A DNA stretch of 25,972 bases, from the NCBI GenBank assembly GCA_049292975.1, contig JBATRZ010000059.1:1-25972 (forward strand), given 5' to 3'. Of this stretch, positions 5,901 to 14,074 are shown one piece after another. How positions within the stretch are numbered: the stretch's first letter is position 1; each line of letters opens with the position of its first letter. The stretch is from JBGSWE01 sp049292975 (GTDB lineage: Bacteria > Patescibacteriota > Saccharimonadia > Saccharimonadales > JACDBH01). Position numbers and translations under genes: made by a program. The notes under the pieces are model-generated. The model was given only the letters and a program-made list of their open reading frames with translations. It did not search any database and had not been told where the DNA came from.

Positions 5901-7220
5901 ATGAGCGCTTCAATAGTAGTCATTGCTGTCTTATCAGTATTAATTACCGGCGGGTTCGGCGCCGTTCTGTTGCGCGGCCGCAAAACCGGCAAGCCGATGG
6001 GCGGCAGCGCCAAAGTGCTGGCCAGCAACCTGCGCAACGAAAAGCTCAAATCAGACATTATCCTTAACTCCATCGAAGACGGTGTCATCCTGCTGGACGC
6101 CGAGCAAACCATCCAGCTCTTCAACCCTGCCGCCGGACTCATCACCGGCTGGGATCCCAAAGAAGCCGTGGGTATCGATTATAAAAGTGTTTTGACCCTG
6201 CAGGATGATAAGGGCGAAGACTACCTGCCAAGCGACCACCCCTTTGCGCGCGTTTTTGTATCTAAAGAGGTGGTGCATGATAACGACGCGGTGCTTAGAA
6301 CACGTTCACAAACTACCATGTCGCTCAACATCACTGTCTCGCCGCTGCTGGACGCCGGGCAGGAAGTCATCGGCGCTGTCGGTATCTTCCGCGATGTGTC
6401 CGAGCAGCGCAAGCAGGAGCAGCAGCGGGCGGATTTTATCAGTACAGCGTCTCACGAGATGCGCACGCCTGTGGCTGCCATCGAAGGCTATCTGGCCCTG
6501 GCCATGAACGATAAAGTGGTCAAGATAGACGCCAAAGCCAGAGGCTTTTTGGAAAAAGCCCACGAAAGTACCAAACACCTTGGCAAGCTGTTTCAGGACC
6601 TGCTAACCAGCGCCAAGGCCGAAGACGGCCGCCTAACCAATCATCCGGCCGTGGTAGAGATGAGCCAGTTCCTCGAAATCTTGACTGACAGCCTTAAATT
6701 TGCCGCCCAAAAGAAGGGCCTGGGTATCGAGTTTGTCCTGGGCGCCGAAGGCACGCTGATTGATGCCAGCAGTACCAAGATTATCAAACCGCTATATTAC
6801 GTCCATGTCGATCCAGACCGTATCCGCGAGGTTATCACCAACCTGTTTGACAATGCCGTCAAATACACTGATAGCGGCAAGGTGTCCATCGGCCTGACGG
6901 GCGATAACAGCGTGGTGCAGCTCCGCGTGTCAGACACCGGCCCGGGCATACCGGCCGAAGACGTGCCGCATTTGTTCCAAAAGTTCTACCGCGTTGATAA
7001 CTCGGCCACCCGCACCATCGGCGGCACCGGTCTTGGCCTGTTTATCTGCCGCAAGATAGTCGAGATGTACCGCGGCCGGATTTGGGTAGACAGCACCGTA
7101 GGCAAGGGCAGCACCTTTTACATCAACATACCGCGGCTTGCAGCCGAGCAAGCTTCTAATTTGCAGCGTACTGAGGCCCTGGCCTTGCCGAATATTGCCG
7201 CACCCGAGACGAAGTTATAA
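5901..7220 (+). CDS. Membrane PAS-domain sensor histidine kinase
   Basis: This 439-residue protein has one N-terminal membrane helix (about residues 3-24), a PAS-type sensor domain at about 50-165 (SIEDGVILLDAEQTIQLFNPAA), a HisKA dimerisation domain with phosphoacceptor H185 in SHEMRTPV, and a HATPase domain with the N box NLFDNAVKY, G1 DTGPGIP, F box FQKFYR and G2 GGTGLGLFI. All catalytic boxes are intact. I chose ATG 5901 because AGGGG lies 10 nt upstream and the membrane helix starts at once; ATG 5859 would add 14 residues without a clear ribosome site. It lacks a periplasmic sensor, so it probably senses an internal or membrane signal. The receiver protein at 7414 is the natural partner but has its own leader region. 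Confidence 0.93.
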   Translation: MSASIVVIAVLSVLITGGFGAVLLRGRKTGKPMGGSAKVLASNLRNEKLKSDIILNSIEDGVILLDAEQTIQLFNPAAGLITGWDPKEAVGIDYKSVLTLQDDKGEDYLPSDHPFARVFVSKEVVHDNDAVLRTRSQTTMSLNITVSPLLDAGQEVIGAVGIFRDVSEQRKQEQQRADFISTASHEMRTPVAAIEGYLALAMNDKVVKIDAKARGFLEKAHESTKHLGKLFQDLLTSAKAEDGRLTNHPAVVEMSQFLEILTDSLKFAAQKKGLGIEFVLGAEGTLIDASSTKIIKPLYYVHVDPDRIREVITNLFDNAVKYTDSGKVSIGLTGDNSVVQLRVSDTGPGIPAEDVPHLFQKFYRVDNSATRTIGGTGLGLFICRKIVEMYRGRIWVDSTVGKGSTFYINIPRLAAEQASNLQRTEALALPNIAAPETKL

Positions 7221-7321
7221 GACTTTTGTACTTTCAGAGCCCTAAGCTGGGTGCTTATGAGCGAGATTTCGGTTATTTTATCTGGCCGAAACGTAATTAC
7301 TTACATTGAGGACAGAAAAAT

Positions 7322-7387
7322 ATGCGAAAGCCGTTCAAAAGTGACCAGATGGGGATGCGGAAAGTGCAAAAGTCTTATACAATGTAA
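7322..7387 (+). CDS. Possible 21-residue basic peptide
   Basis: ATG 7322 follows GAGGA at a normal distance of 9 nt and opens a frame of 21 residues rich in Lys and Arg, ending 26 nt before the next gene. It could be a leader peptide for the response regulator at 7414. The frame is so short that chance is a real alternative. Confidence 0.2.
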   Translation: MRKPFKSDQMGMRKVQKSYTM

Positions 7388-7413
7388 ATCATAAGCGAAA
7401 AGGACTAACCCTA

Positions 7414-8835
7414 ATGGCAAAAATAATGCTCGTCGAGGACGACAATAACTTACGTGAGATCTACGAGGCACGCCTGCTCGCAGAAGGCTACGAGATTGTA
7501 TCCGCCCACGACGGTGAGGAGGCGTTAACATTAGCCGTACGCGAGAAGCCCGATCTTATCATCTCCGATGTGATGATGCCCAAGATCAGCGGCTTTGACA
7601 TGCTGGACATACTGCGCAACACACCGGAAACCAAGTATACCAAGGTTATCATGATGACCGCACTGTCGCAGGCAGAAGACAAAGACCGCGCCGACAAGCT
7701 CGGGGCAGACCGCTATCTGGTCAAATCCCAGGTTACGCTGGAGGATGTCGCCCGTGTCGCCCGTGAGGTCCTGGACGGCAAAGAAGACCCCTTAACTGCC
7801 GCGCCAGCACCAGCTATAACTGCGCCGCCCAGCGAGCCTGCGCCCGGGATAGCGCCTGCCGCTGATTCCGCGCCAGAACCCGCCCCGGCGGCAGCGCCCA
7901 AGCCAGCCGAGGACGCACCGTCACCAGATTCAGCCGATGAAAAACCAGAACCAGACGATGAGCCAACTCCAGCCGGGTCCGGCACTAAGCCGGCTATAGC
8001 CGGACCCGAGGCCGAGGCACCCGCCGAGGACGCAACCGAGGAAGAAATGCCCGCCGCACCCCTCCCTGAGACTACGCCAGCACCCGGCAGCGAACCCGCC
8101 GCAAAAGACGAGGAAGATAAAGAAGAAACCCCGGACGAAGAGCCGGCTGACGAAGCAGCCGTACCAGCCGCAGCGGTTGCCGCCGCGGTTACCGAACCTG
8201 GCGCCGGAACCGCACCCGCCGAGGAGCCAAGCACTGAAGAGGCAAAACCCGGGCTGGAGCTGCCCACACCCGCCGAACAGCTGGATAAGGCACCAACCAC
8301 CGAGACCGAACAGCACACCGTAGAGAACCAGATTGAGGAGTTTCTTAAAAACAATGCTATTGAGCCGGACGGCACCTCGCCGCCAGCGGCTGCCGCCGAA
8401 AAAAAAGACCTGATCCTGCCTAGCAACGAGACGGACCAGCCGGAAGCAGCTGCCGGACCAGTTGCCGGCGCACCTGAAGTCGGAACTGATGCGGATAGCG
8501 GCGACAGCTCGCTCACCGCCCCGCACCCCGTAGACGCCTCTGACGGGCCTGCGGCTAAGCCGGACGAGATTGCTGAGCCGCCAAAACAACAGGATGATAA
8601 ACTGGAATCTGCCGACTATCCAGATAACGGCGTATCCGGCAAGAAAGTCATCCAGCCCATCAATGATCCTACCGTCAAGCCCGACCTAAACGCACTGCTT
8701 GCTAAAGAGGCCGAAAAAGAAGAGGTCGCCCACATTCTTGGTGCTGCGGGTGCTGCGGCGCCTGCACCCCAAACACCGGCACCGGACCAGCAGGCTTATC
8801 CTGACGGACAAGACCCTAACTTGATCGCTTTATAG
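7414..8835 (+). CDS. Response regulator with a long disordered acidic tail
   Basis: This 473-residue protein starts with a standard receiver at 1-122: acidic D9/D10, phosphoacceptor D52 in IISDVMMPK, T82 in IMMTAL, and K104 in YLVKSQ. Instead of an output domain, residues 130-445 are dominated by Pro, Ala, Glu and Asp, with few hydrophobic residues and no fold I recognise. The tail resembles an extended disordered spacer. A short island IEEFLKNNAIEP near 308-320 and the end PDLNALLAKEAEKEEVAHILGAA (428-450) could form amphipathic helices and act as docking sites. AAAGGA precedes the ATG. It lies downstream of the PAS kinase. The tail may tether, space or scaffold a partner under control of phosphorylation; that is inference. 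Confidence 0.9.
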   Translation: MAKIMLVEDDNNLREIYEARLLAEGYEIVSAHDGEEALTLAVREKPDLIISDVMMPKISGFDMLDILRNTPETKYTKVIMMTALSQAEDKDRADKLGADRYLVKSQVTLEDVARVAREVLDGKEDPLTAAPAPAITAPPSEPAPGIAPAADSAPEPAPAAAPKPAEDAPSPDSADEKPEPDDEPTPAGSGTKPAIAGPEAEAPAEDATEEEMPAAPLPETTPAPGSEPAAKDEEDKEETPDEEPADEAAVPAAAVAAAVTEPGAGTAPAEEPSTEEAKPGLELPTPAEQLDKAPTTETEQHTVENQIEEFLKNNAIEPDGTSPPAAAAEKKDLILPSNETDQPEAAAGPVAGAPEVGTDADSGDSSLTAPHPVDASDGPAAKPDEIAEPPKQQDDKLESADYPDNGVSGKKVIQPINDPTVKPDLNALLAKEAEKEEVAHILGAAGAAAPAPQTPAPDQQAYPDGQDPNLIAL

Positions 8836-8883
8836 AGCAATCAAGTATAGTTGATAGATGATAAGAAAGAAACCTCAGGGCTT

Positions 8884-9585
8884 ATGAGGCTCAACAAGTT
8901 CCTGGCGGCGCATACCAGCCTTAGCCGGCGCGCCGCTGATACGGCAATAAAAGACGGCCGGGTAGAGATTAATGGCGTCCTGGCCAGGCTGGGCGATACC
9001 GTCTTACCAACAGATACGGTGACTCTTGACAAGGCTGCTATTAGCACTGCTGTCAATACCCGCACCATATTGCTTAATAAACCTACCGGCTACGTCTGTT
9101 CGCGCGCCGGCCAGGGCAGCAAGACCATCTACGACCTGTTACCGCCGGAATTACACCGGCTCAATCCTGCCGGCCGCCTAGATAAAGATTCGAGCGGCCT
9201 GCTGCTTATGACAGATGACGGTAATCTGGCCAACCGGCTGACTCACCCCAGCTTTGGCAAAACCAAAATTTACTTGGTTACATTGGACCGCAAGCTGTCC
9301 AAACCAGATGCAGCTAAACTACGTACAGGAGTTGATATCGGTGATGATTACCCTAGCAAGTTAGGGGTGAAGCTACACGGTGAAGGGTACAAAGAAAATC
9401 TCAATCCTCAACCCTCTGCCCTAAGCCCTATCTACGAAGTACGCATGAGCGAGGGGCGCAACCGCCAGATCCGCCGCAGCTTTACGGCGCTCGGCTACAC
9501 GGTAACGCGGCTGCACCGCACCCGCTTTGGGCCTTATGCACTGGATAATCTAAAAAGCGGCCAGTACAGGGACGTTGAAGCCTAG
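8884..9585 (+). CDS. RsuA/RluB-family pseudouridine synthase
   Basis: This 233-residue protein converts uridine to pseudouridine in rRNA. It has an N-terminal S4 RNA-binding domain (MRLNKFLAAHTSLSRRAADTAI) and a catalytic domain with the GRLDKDSSGLLLMTDDG motif, in which the Asp of GRLD is the nucleophile. The C-terminal EGRNRQIRRS motif is typical of the RsuA/RluB/RluE/RluF group; which rRNA site it modifies cannot be told. I prefer ATG 8884 because family members begin with MRLNKFLA; a TTG at 8851 would add 11 residues. A loop insertion near residues 170-185 (YKENLNPQPSALSP) derives from the intragenic repeat seen in topA. Its stop overlaps the stop of the convergent ParB-like gene within CTAG at 9582-9585. 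Confidence 0.92.
   Translation: MRLNKFLAAHTSLSRRAADTAIKDGRVEINGVLARLGDTVLPTDTVTLDKAAISTAVNTRTILLNKPTGYVCSRAGQGSKTIYDLLPPELHRLNPAGRLDKDSSGLLLMTDDGNLANRLTHPSFGKTKIYLVTLDRKLSKPDAAKLRTGVDIGDDYPSKLGVKLHGEGYKENLNPQPSALSPIYEVRMSEGRNRQIRRSFTALGYTVTRLHRTRFGPYALDNLKSGQYRDVEA
9384..9416 (+). repeat. Intragenic repeat copy 2 (in the pseudouridine synthase)
   Basis: CTCAATCCTCAACCCTC at 9400-9416 is identical over 17 nt to 20398-20414 in topA, and the preceding GGGTACA...AAAGAAA also matches topA apart from a gap. It encodes Leu-Asn-Pro-Gln-Pro-Ser in a loop just before the conserved YEVRMSEG strand. Confidence 0.7.
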
Positions 9586-10895
9586 AACATGCTCTCGGTC
9601 TGGGCGGCGGCCAGCACGCCGTCGTCATCGATACGATCGATCTCAACCAGGCTGCGGGCGGCTACAGCGGCATCAAATGACCGTTCGCGCGTAGCAGGCA
9701 AGCGGGTGACCACGGCCACTTCGGCGGCGGCATCGGCTATCTGGCCAAGCAGGCGTTGCACCGGTGTCTCATTGAGGGCGCCAATCAGCGCCTCGGGCAG
9801 ATCGCTGCCGTACAGGCGGGTTGCCGCTACAACTGTACTAAGATCATGAAAAGCTTTGCTGGTTGCCGCCGCGGCCCGCCGGCGGTGCGTCTCTAGCTCT
9901 AGGCGGCGGCGGGCTGCCTCGTCAAGCAGCGTCAGCTCGCCCACACCCTTCATGCCCCTGATAATAGCGCTTACGTGCTGCTTGGCACGGGCCGCGCTCA
10001 TCTTGCCGCTTCTGATAGACATTAGCGTATCGCCCAAGACCGCATCGGTGCGTTGGTTCAGATAATTTATATCCACCTCTTGCAGGCCGATAAGCTGTTT
10101 GCGGTCAGCGGCCTCAACCTGGCCAGTTTTAATCAGAGCGTCAGCTTCGTTCTCGCGGCGGATACGCAGCTGCAGCAGCTCGTAGCTTTGCACGACTGGG
10201 ATTAGCCTGGATACCTGCACTGCCGTAGCATATGACAGCTTGTTGTCTACCACCAGTTTTTGGATATCGCCGGGCAGCTGGCAGAATCGCAGGGCATCGC
10301 GCGTACGCTGGACGCCCAGGGCGCTGTGGCGGGCAAAGGCCGCCTGGCTGTCGTATGTTCCCAGGGCCAGGCCCAGCTGGTAGATCTGGTTCAGGCCGCG
10401 GGCAAAAGCCACCGGCCGGGGTTGATGATGCAGGTTCTCGGCGGTCTGCAGCTGCAGGACTTCATGGAAAGTAGGGTTCTCAGACACTTTGACTGGTACG
10501 GTAGGCTGCCCGGCCTCGCGCGCAGCTAACAGACGGCGGTGACCGTAAATGACCACCAGGTAAGAAGCACCATCCGGACAGGGCAGCAGCAGCCCTGGGC
10601 TAAGCGGTTCGCGCTCGGGATAAGCGGCATTGTTCAGGTCCAGATAGGCGGCAGCGGCATCATAATCCCACCTGGCGGCGCGGATCGGCTGTTCTACGCC
10701 TATCTCGGCAACGGATTGGGCCAGCTCCCTGATGTTGCCAAAGTCTTCCTCGGGGCGCATCTGGTGAGCCACGTTCAGGTAATCTGGCGGCACATCCCAG
10801 GGGCGGTGATAGCGCGACTCGTCAAACATTTCCTGCATGGGCATAAGCTCAGCCGCGGCTTGCCGGCGATACAGCTCGTCTTCGGTTAATGCCAT
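9582..10895 (-). CDS. ParB-like nuclease-fold protein
   Basis: This 437-residue protein carries a ParB/sulfiredoxin-fold domain. It has a segment with IRELAQSVAEIGVEQPIRAA, then the phosphate-binding GHRRLLAAREAG at about 118-129, in place of the usual GERR, and TAENLHHQ for the ENxxR box. A helical region with SYATAVQVSRL follows, resembling the KorB/Spo0J DNA-binding part. The rest (about 260-437) is helical and Arg/Ala-rich, without a recognised fold. Chromosome-partition ParB proteins bind parS and CTP, but no ParA gene is adjacent, and the variant boxes suggest a divergent relative with an unknown role. I chose the ATG at 10895 because AGGGG sits 6 nt upstream; an ATG at 10910 has no ribosome site. 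Confidence 0.75.
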   Translation of the reverse strand: MALTEDELYRRQAAAELMPMQEMFDESRYHRPWDVPPDYLNVAHQMRPEEDFGNIRELAQSVAEIGVEQPIRAARWDYDAAAAYLDLNNAAYPEREPLSPGLLLPCPDGASYLVVIYGHRRLLAAREAGQPTVPVKVSENPTFHEVLQLQTAENLHHQPRPVAFARGLNQIYQLGLALGTYDSQAAFARHSALGVQRTRDALRFCQLPGDIQKLVVDNKLSYATAVQVSRLIPVVQSYELLQLRIRRENEADALIKTGQVEAADRKQLIGLQEVDINYLNQRTDAVLGDTLMSIRSGKMSAARAKQHVSAIIRGMKGVGELTLLDEAARRRLELETHRRRAAAATSKAFHDLSTVVAATRLYGSDLPEALIGALNETPVQRLLGQIADAAAEVAVVTRLPATRERSFDAAVAARSLVEIDRIDDDGVLAAAQTESMF

Positions 10896-10930
10896 ATGTT
10901 GCCCCTGCATTGTTTTTAGAATTTGTCCTT

Positions 10931-10936
10931 ACTATA
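10931..10936 (-). promoter_or_regulatory. -10 box of the ParB-like gene
   Basis: TATAGT on the minus strand sits 35 nt before the preferred start. A weak TTACCG lies 18 nt further upstream. It is one half of a divergent promoter region shared with der. Confidence 0.4.
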
Positions 10937-11010
10937 CACCAAGCCTGCAGTAAGCGGTAATGCTAAATTATCTTTTTTTGGAGTATATTTAGAACACATA
11001 ATTTATTGGT

Positions 11011-11038
11011 TTGCAATACTCGGTACCTCTGTTATAAT
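11011..11038 (+). promoter_or_regulatory. Promoter of der
   Basis: TTGCAA at 11011-11016, a 16-nt spacer and TATAAT at 11033-11038. The der ATG follows only 10 nt after the -10 box, and no ribosome binding site is visible, so the mRNA is probably leaderless or nearly so. This spacing also argues against the longer frame that begins at 10923. Confidence 0.7.
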
Positions 11039-11048
11039 AAAGATACTT

Positions 11049-12584
11049 ATGAGTACCGCCAAAGTTCCCATCGTCGCCATTGTCGGACGTGCCAATGTGG
11101 GCAAGTCCAGCTTGTTTAATGCGGTTCTGAAACGGCGCGAAGCCATCATCGCTAATGAGGCCGGCACCACGCGCGACAGTATCTACGGCAAGGCCTCTGT
11201 AACTATTGAAGAACATTTGGACGGAACAAAATCTTTTTCGCATGAGGATGGAGAGCAAGGCACTACCGAGAAGCGGACCAAGCCGTATTCCAATACGGTG
11301 AGGGGAGCATCGCAGGCAGCAACGCAGCTATCCGCCTCAAAGGCAGGCAGGGTTGGCGGCTCTGCCGGCAAACAAGCCCGCCTGGTGCAAAAAGATTTCT
11401 GGCTGGTAGACACGGCGGGGCTTAAAACCGCCGAGGATGAATTTGAATTTACCATCCAGGAACAGATTGCCCAGGCCGCCGGTGCCGCCGATGTTATTAT
11501 TGTCATGATAGAGGCGCCTGCCGCTTTAACCGAGCAAGACCGCCGCGTCGCTACCATGGCGCTTAAGACCCGCCAGCCAGTCATACTGGCCGTAAACAAA
11601 GCCGACCAGGCCAAGGGCCGCGAGGCCGAAGATTACCGCGGCCTTGGCATCAAGGACATCTTCATGATTTCGGTCACGCAGAGCTTGGGGATCGAGGATC
11701 TGTTCGAATACGTCGCCAGTATGCTACCCAAGGCTACCATCCCAGAAGCAGATGACCGCATCCGCCTGGCCATCCTGGGCCGCCCCAATGTCGGCAAATC
11801 GCAGCTGTTCAATACGCTGGCCAAAAAGCAGCAGGCCGTGGTAGCCCCACGGGCCGGCACCACGCGCGACGTAAACCGCACGGTTATCAAATACATGCAG
11901 CGCGAAATCGAACTGATGGACACCGCCGGTATCCGCCGCAGCGGCAAAATCGAGCGCGGGGTAGAGAAGTTCAGTGTTATTCGTTCTCTTGCCGCCATCG
12001 AAGAGGCCGATATCTGCCTGCTGCTTATTGACGCCAATGAGGCCAGCGTACAACTAGACCAGAAGATTGCCGGCATGATCGCCGAGGCGCACAAGGGGCT
12101 TATCATTGTAATCAGCAAGTGGGACAGCCTGGAAGATAAAGATGCCTGGACCCACGACAACCTGACCCCAAGCATCAAGCGGGATTTCCAGTTTGTACCC
12201 TGGGCGCCGATGATTGTTACCAGCAGCGTGACCGGCCAGAATGTAAGTAAAATATTCGACATGGCCCTGGAAATTACCGGCACCCGGGCCAAGCGGCTCA
12301 AGACCACCGAGCTTAACAACTGGCTGCACAAGACCACCGACCGGCATCCGCCGGCCGGCCTCAAGAACCGCCAACCCAAGCTGCGCTATATCGTGCAGGA
12401 AGAGGGCATGCCCATGCCCAGCTTCAAGGTCTTTGGCTCCCAGCTAAAATATCTGCACTGGAGCTACCGCCGCCACCTGGAGCGCAGCTTCCGCGAGACC
12501 TTTGGTTTTGACGGCACGGCTATCAAGTTCTGGTGGATAGACCAGCACACCCCCCGCGTCCACGGCACCAAACACGAGAAGTAA
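11049..12584 (+). CDS. der: Ribosome assembly GTPase Der (EngA)
   Basis: This 511-residue protein has the two tandem GTPase domains unique to Der, which helps mature the 50S subunit. Domain 1 has GRANVGKSS (13-21), TTRD (40-43), DTAGL (121-125) and NKAD; domain 2 has GRPNVGKSQ near 243, TTRDVNR, DTAGI and SKWD. The C-terminal KH-like domain closes the protein. In domain 1, about 65 residues separate the G2 threonine region (YGKAS, 46-50) from the G3 DTAG, where other Der proteins have about 10. The extra segment is polar, Gly/Ser/Ala/Lys-rich and looks disordered. The frame stays intact through it. The start at 11049 matches the family N-terminus and the promoter spacing. Confidence 0.96.
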   Translation: MSTAKVPIVAIVGRANVGKSSLFNAVLKRREAIIANEAGTTRDSIYGKASVTIEEHLDGTKSFSHEDGEQGTTEKRTKPYSNTVRGASQAATQLSASKAGRVGGSAGKQARLVQKDFWLVDTAGLKTAEDEFEFTIQEQIAQAAGAADVIIVMIEAPAALTEQDRRVATMALKTRQPVILAVNKADQAKGREAEDYRGLGIKDIFMISVTQSLGIEDLFEYVASMLPKATIPEADDRIRLAILGRPNVGKSQLFNTLAKKQQAVVAPRAGTTRDVNRTVIKYMQREIELMDTAGIRRSGKIERGVEKFSVIRSLAAIEEADICLLLIDANEASVQLDQKIAGMIAEAHKGLIIVISKWDSLEDKDAWTHDNLTPSIKRDFQFVPWAPMIVTSSVTGQNVSKIFDMALEITGTRAKRLKTTELNNWLHKTTDRHPPAGLKNRQPKLRYIVQEEGMPMPSFKVFGSQLKYLHWSYRRHLERSFRETFGFDGTAIKFWWIDQHTPRVHGTKHEK

Positions 12585-12622
12585 CAGATACAAAGCGGGG
12601 CTTTCGTGTTAGCATAAGCTAT

Positions 12623-13165
12623 ATGCATGCACGCGTCGCGCCTAAGACCAATATATCCAAAGCGTATTACCAAACTCTGGTTGATGATATCGAGCACGAT
12701 CCGCTTATTAAGCACACCACGCTCTCCGTCGCCTGCCTGGTAGCCGCTATCTGCGTACTAAGCGGGGCAATAATTTGGTTTGCCAAGTTAAATCCCGGCA
12801 ACCTGGTCCAGAACAGTGCCCGCATCACCACTATCAACACGGGCAAGACAGGCAGCACCGGCACGGTCAGCACCTTTATCACCTTTGATTTCACCGCGCG
12901 CGGCAACCAGCAAAAATCAGTCCGCCAACAGGTAAGTAACGGCCTGGAATATAAAGAAGGCCAGAGCATAAAGATAGGCTACCACCCCAAAAACCCCAAC
13001 TACGCCCGCAACCTTAATGACAACCGCCCGCCGGATGTCTCTGTGGTGCTGTGGTGCGTGCCGTTCGCCCTGATGATATGGCTTACCCTGCTGGCGCTCT
13101 TCCGCCACCATGCACGGCAGGTAGAAATATGGCAGGCCGCCGAGGCCGCCGAGGCGGAGGAATAG
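12623..13165 (+). CDS. DUF3592-like membrane protein
   Basis: This 180-residue protein has a first membrane helix at about 32-54 and a second at about 140-162. The segment between them is probably extracytoplasmic and includes GKTGSTGTVSTFITFDFTARG and IKIGYHPKNPNYARN. The layout of helix, beta-rich loop and helix, with a YxPxNP motif, fits DUF3592 proteins, whose function is unknown. The C-terminus is Ala/Glu-rich. I start at ATG 12623, since the frame extended upstream runs into the end of der and lacks a ribosome site. The gene sits between der and the ABC transporter, whose ATG follows after 9 nt, so it may be co-expressed with the transporter. Confidence 0.7.
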   Translation: MHARVAPKTNISKAYYQTLVDDIEHDPLIKHTTLSVACLVAAICVLSGAIIWFAKLNPGNLVQNSARITTINTGKTGSTGTVSTFITFDFTARGNQQKSVRQQVSNGLEYKEGQSIKIGYHPKNPNYARNLNDNRPPDVSVVLWCVPFALMIWLTLLALFRHHARQVEIWQAAEAAEAEE

Positions 13166-13174
13166 GAGTTACGA

Positions 13175-14074
13175 ATGGTGAATGTCATCGAAATCAAAAA
13201 TCTTACCAAAACCTACGGCAAAGCCCGCGGCGTCAGCGGTATTAGCCTTGATATCCCGGCGGGCACCATCTTTGGCTTCCTCGGGCCTAACGGCGCCGGC
13301 AAATCAACCACCATCAGCCTGCTGGTTAATCTAATCAAGCCTACTAGCGGCACAATCCGGGTCTTTGGCAAGGAATCAGTCACAAACGGCTTGGAAATCC
13401 GCCGCCGTGTCGGCTACCTGACAAGCGACATGGTCATGGACGGACATCTGACAGGCTGGCAACAGCTGGAATACTTCGGACGCCTGCGCGGTAATACCGA
13501 TAAGGCATATGTCCATGAGCTGGCCGGAAGGCTGGATTGCAACCTGGACCGCAAACAAAAGACTTTGAGCCGCGGCAACCGCCAGAAAGTCGGCCTGATA
13601 GCCGCCCTCATGCACAAACCGGAGCTGCTGGTGCTGGATGAGCCAACCAGCGGCCTGGACCCGCTGGTGCAGGCAGAATTCAACAAGATAATCTTCGAAC
13701 ACAAGGCAGCTGGTAACACTACTTTTATATCTTCGCATATGCTTAGCGAAATCCAGGAACTGTGCGACCACGTGGCCTTTATCCGCGAGGGCCGTCTGGT
13801 CGCCAATACTACGGTGGCCGGACTGGCCAAAGCCGCGCCCAAACGCGTCCGTGTTACGTCCGGCGATGCCAAGCTGCCCGCCGTTATCAAGCAGCTGAAG
13901 GGCGCCACAAGCCTGCAGGCCCACCACCACGTGCTCGAATTCGCCTACCAGGGCGAAGCCAAGCCGCTGCTAGGCGCGTTGGCGCAAGCCAATGTAACAG
14001 ATATCTGCATCGAGAACGCCGACCTGGAGAGCATCTTCATGACTTTTTACGAGGAAGAGAGCCGGCATGCTTAG
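13175..14074 (+). CDS. ABC transporter ATP-binding subunit
   Basis: This 299-residue protein is a cytoplasmic ATPase that drives the permease encoded next. Walker A is GPNGAGKST (37-45), the signature is LSRGN near 131-135 in place of LSGGQ, Walker B is LLVLDEPTSGLD with D155/E156, and the switch histidine is H188 in SSHML. The C-terminal 80 residues form a domain often found in ABC-2 type exporters (AAPKRVRVTSGDAKLP onward). AGGAG lies before the ATG. Its last 8 nt overlap the permease start, so the two are translationally coupled. The class usually exports drugs, lipids, peptides or glycans; the substrate cannot be told from sequence. Confidence 0.93.
   Translation: MVNVIEIKNLTKTYGKARGVSGISLDIPAGTIFGFLGPNGAGKSTTISLLVNLIKPTSGTIRVFGKESVTNGLEIRRRVGYLTSDMVMDGHLTGWQQLEYFGRLRGNTDKAYVHELAGRLDCNLDRKQKTLSRGNRQKVGLIAALMHKPELLVLDEPTSGLDPLVQAEFNKIIFEHKAAGNTTFISSHMLSEIQELCDHVAFIREGRLVANTTVAGLAKAAPKRVRVTSGDAKLPAVIKQLKGATSLQAHHHVLEFAYQGEAKPLLGALAQANVTDICIENADLESIFMTFYEEESRHA

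Noticed and set aside
7713..8589. Long open frames on the minus strand opposite the response regulator tail
   Set aside because: They mirror the Pro/Ala/Glu-rich codons of the real gene, give low-complexity Ser/Gly/Ala products and lack a ribosome site. The receiver-containing plus frame explains the DNA.
10923..11048. N-terminal extension of Der
   Set aside because: The extra 42 codons contain the der promoter, and the family N-terminus begins at the ATG at 11049.
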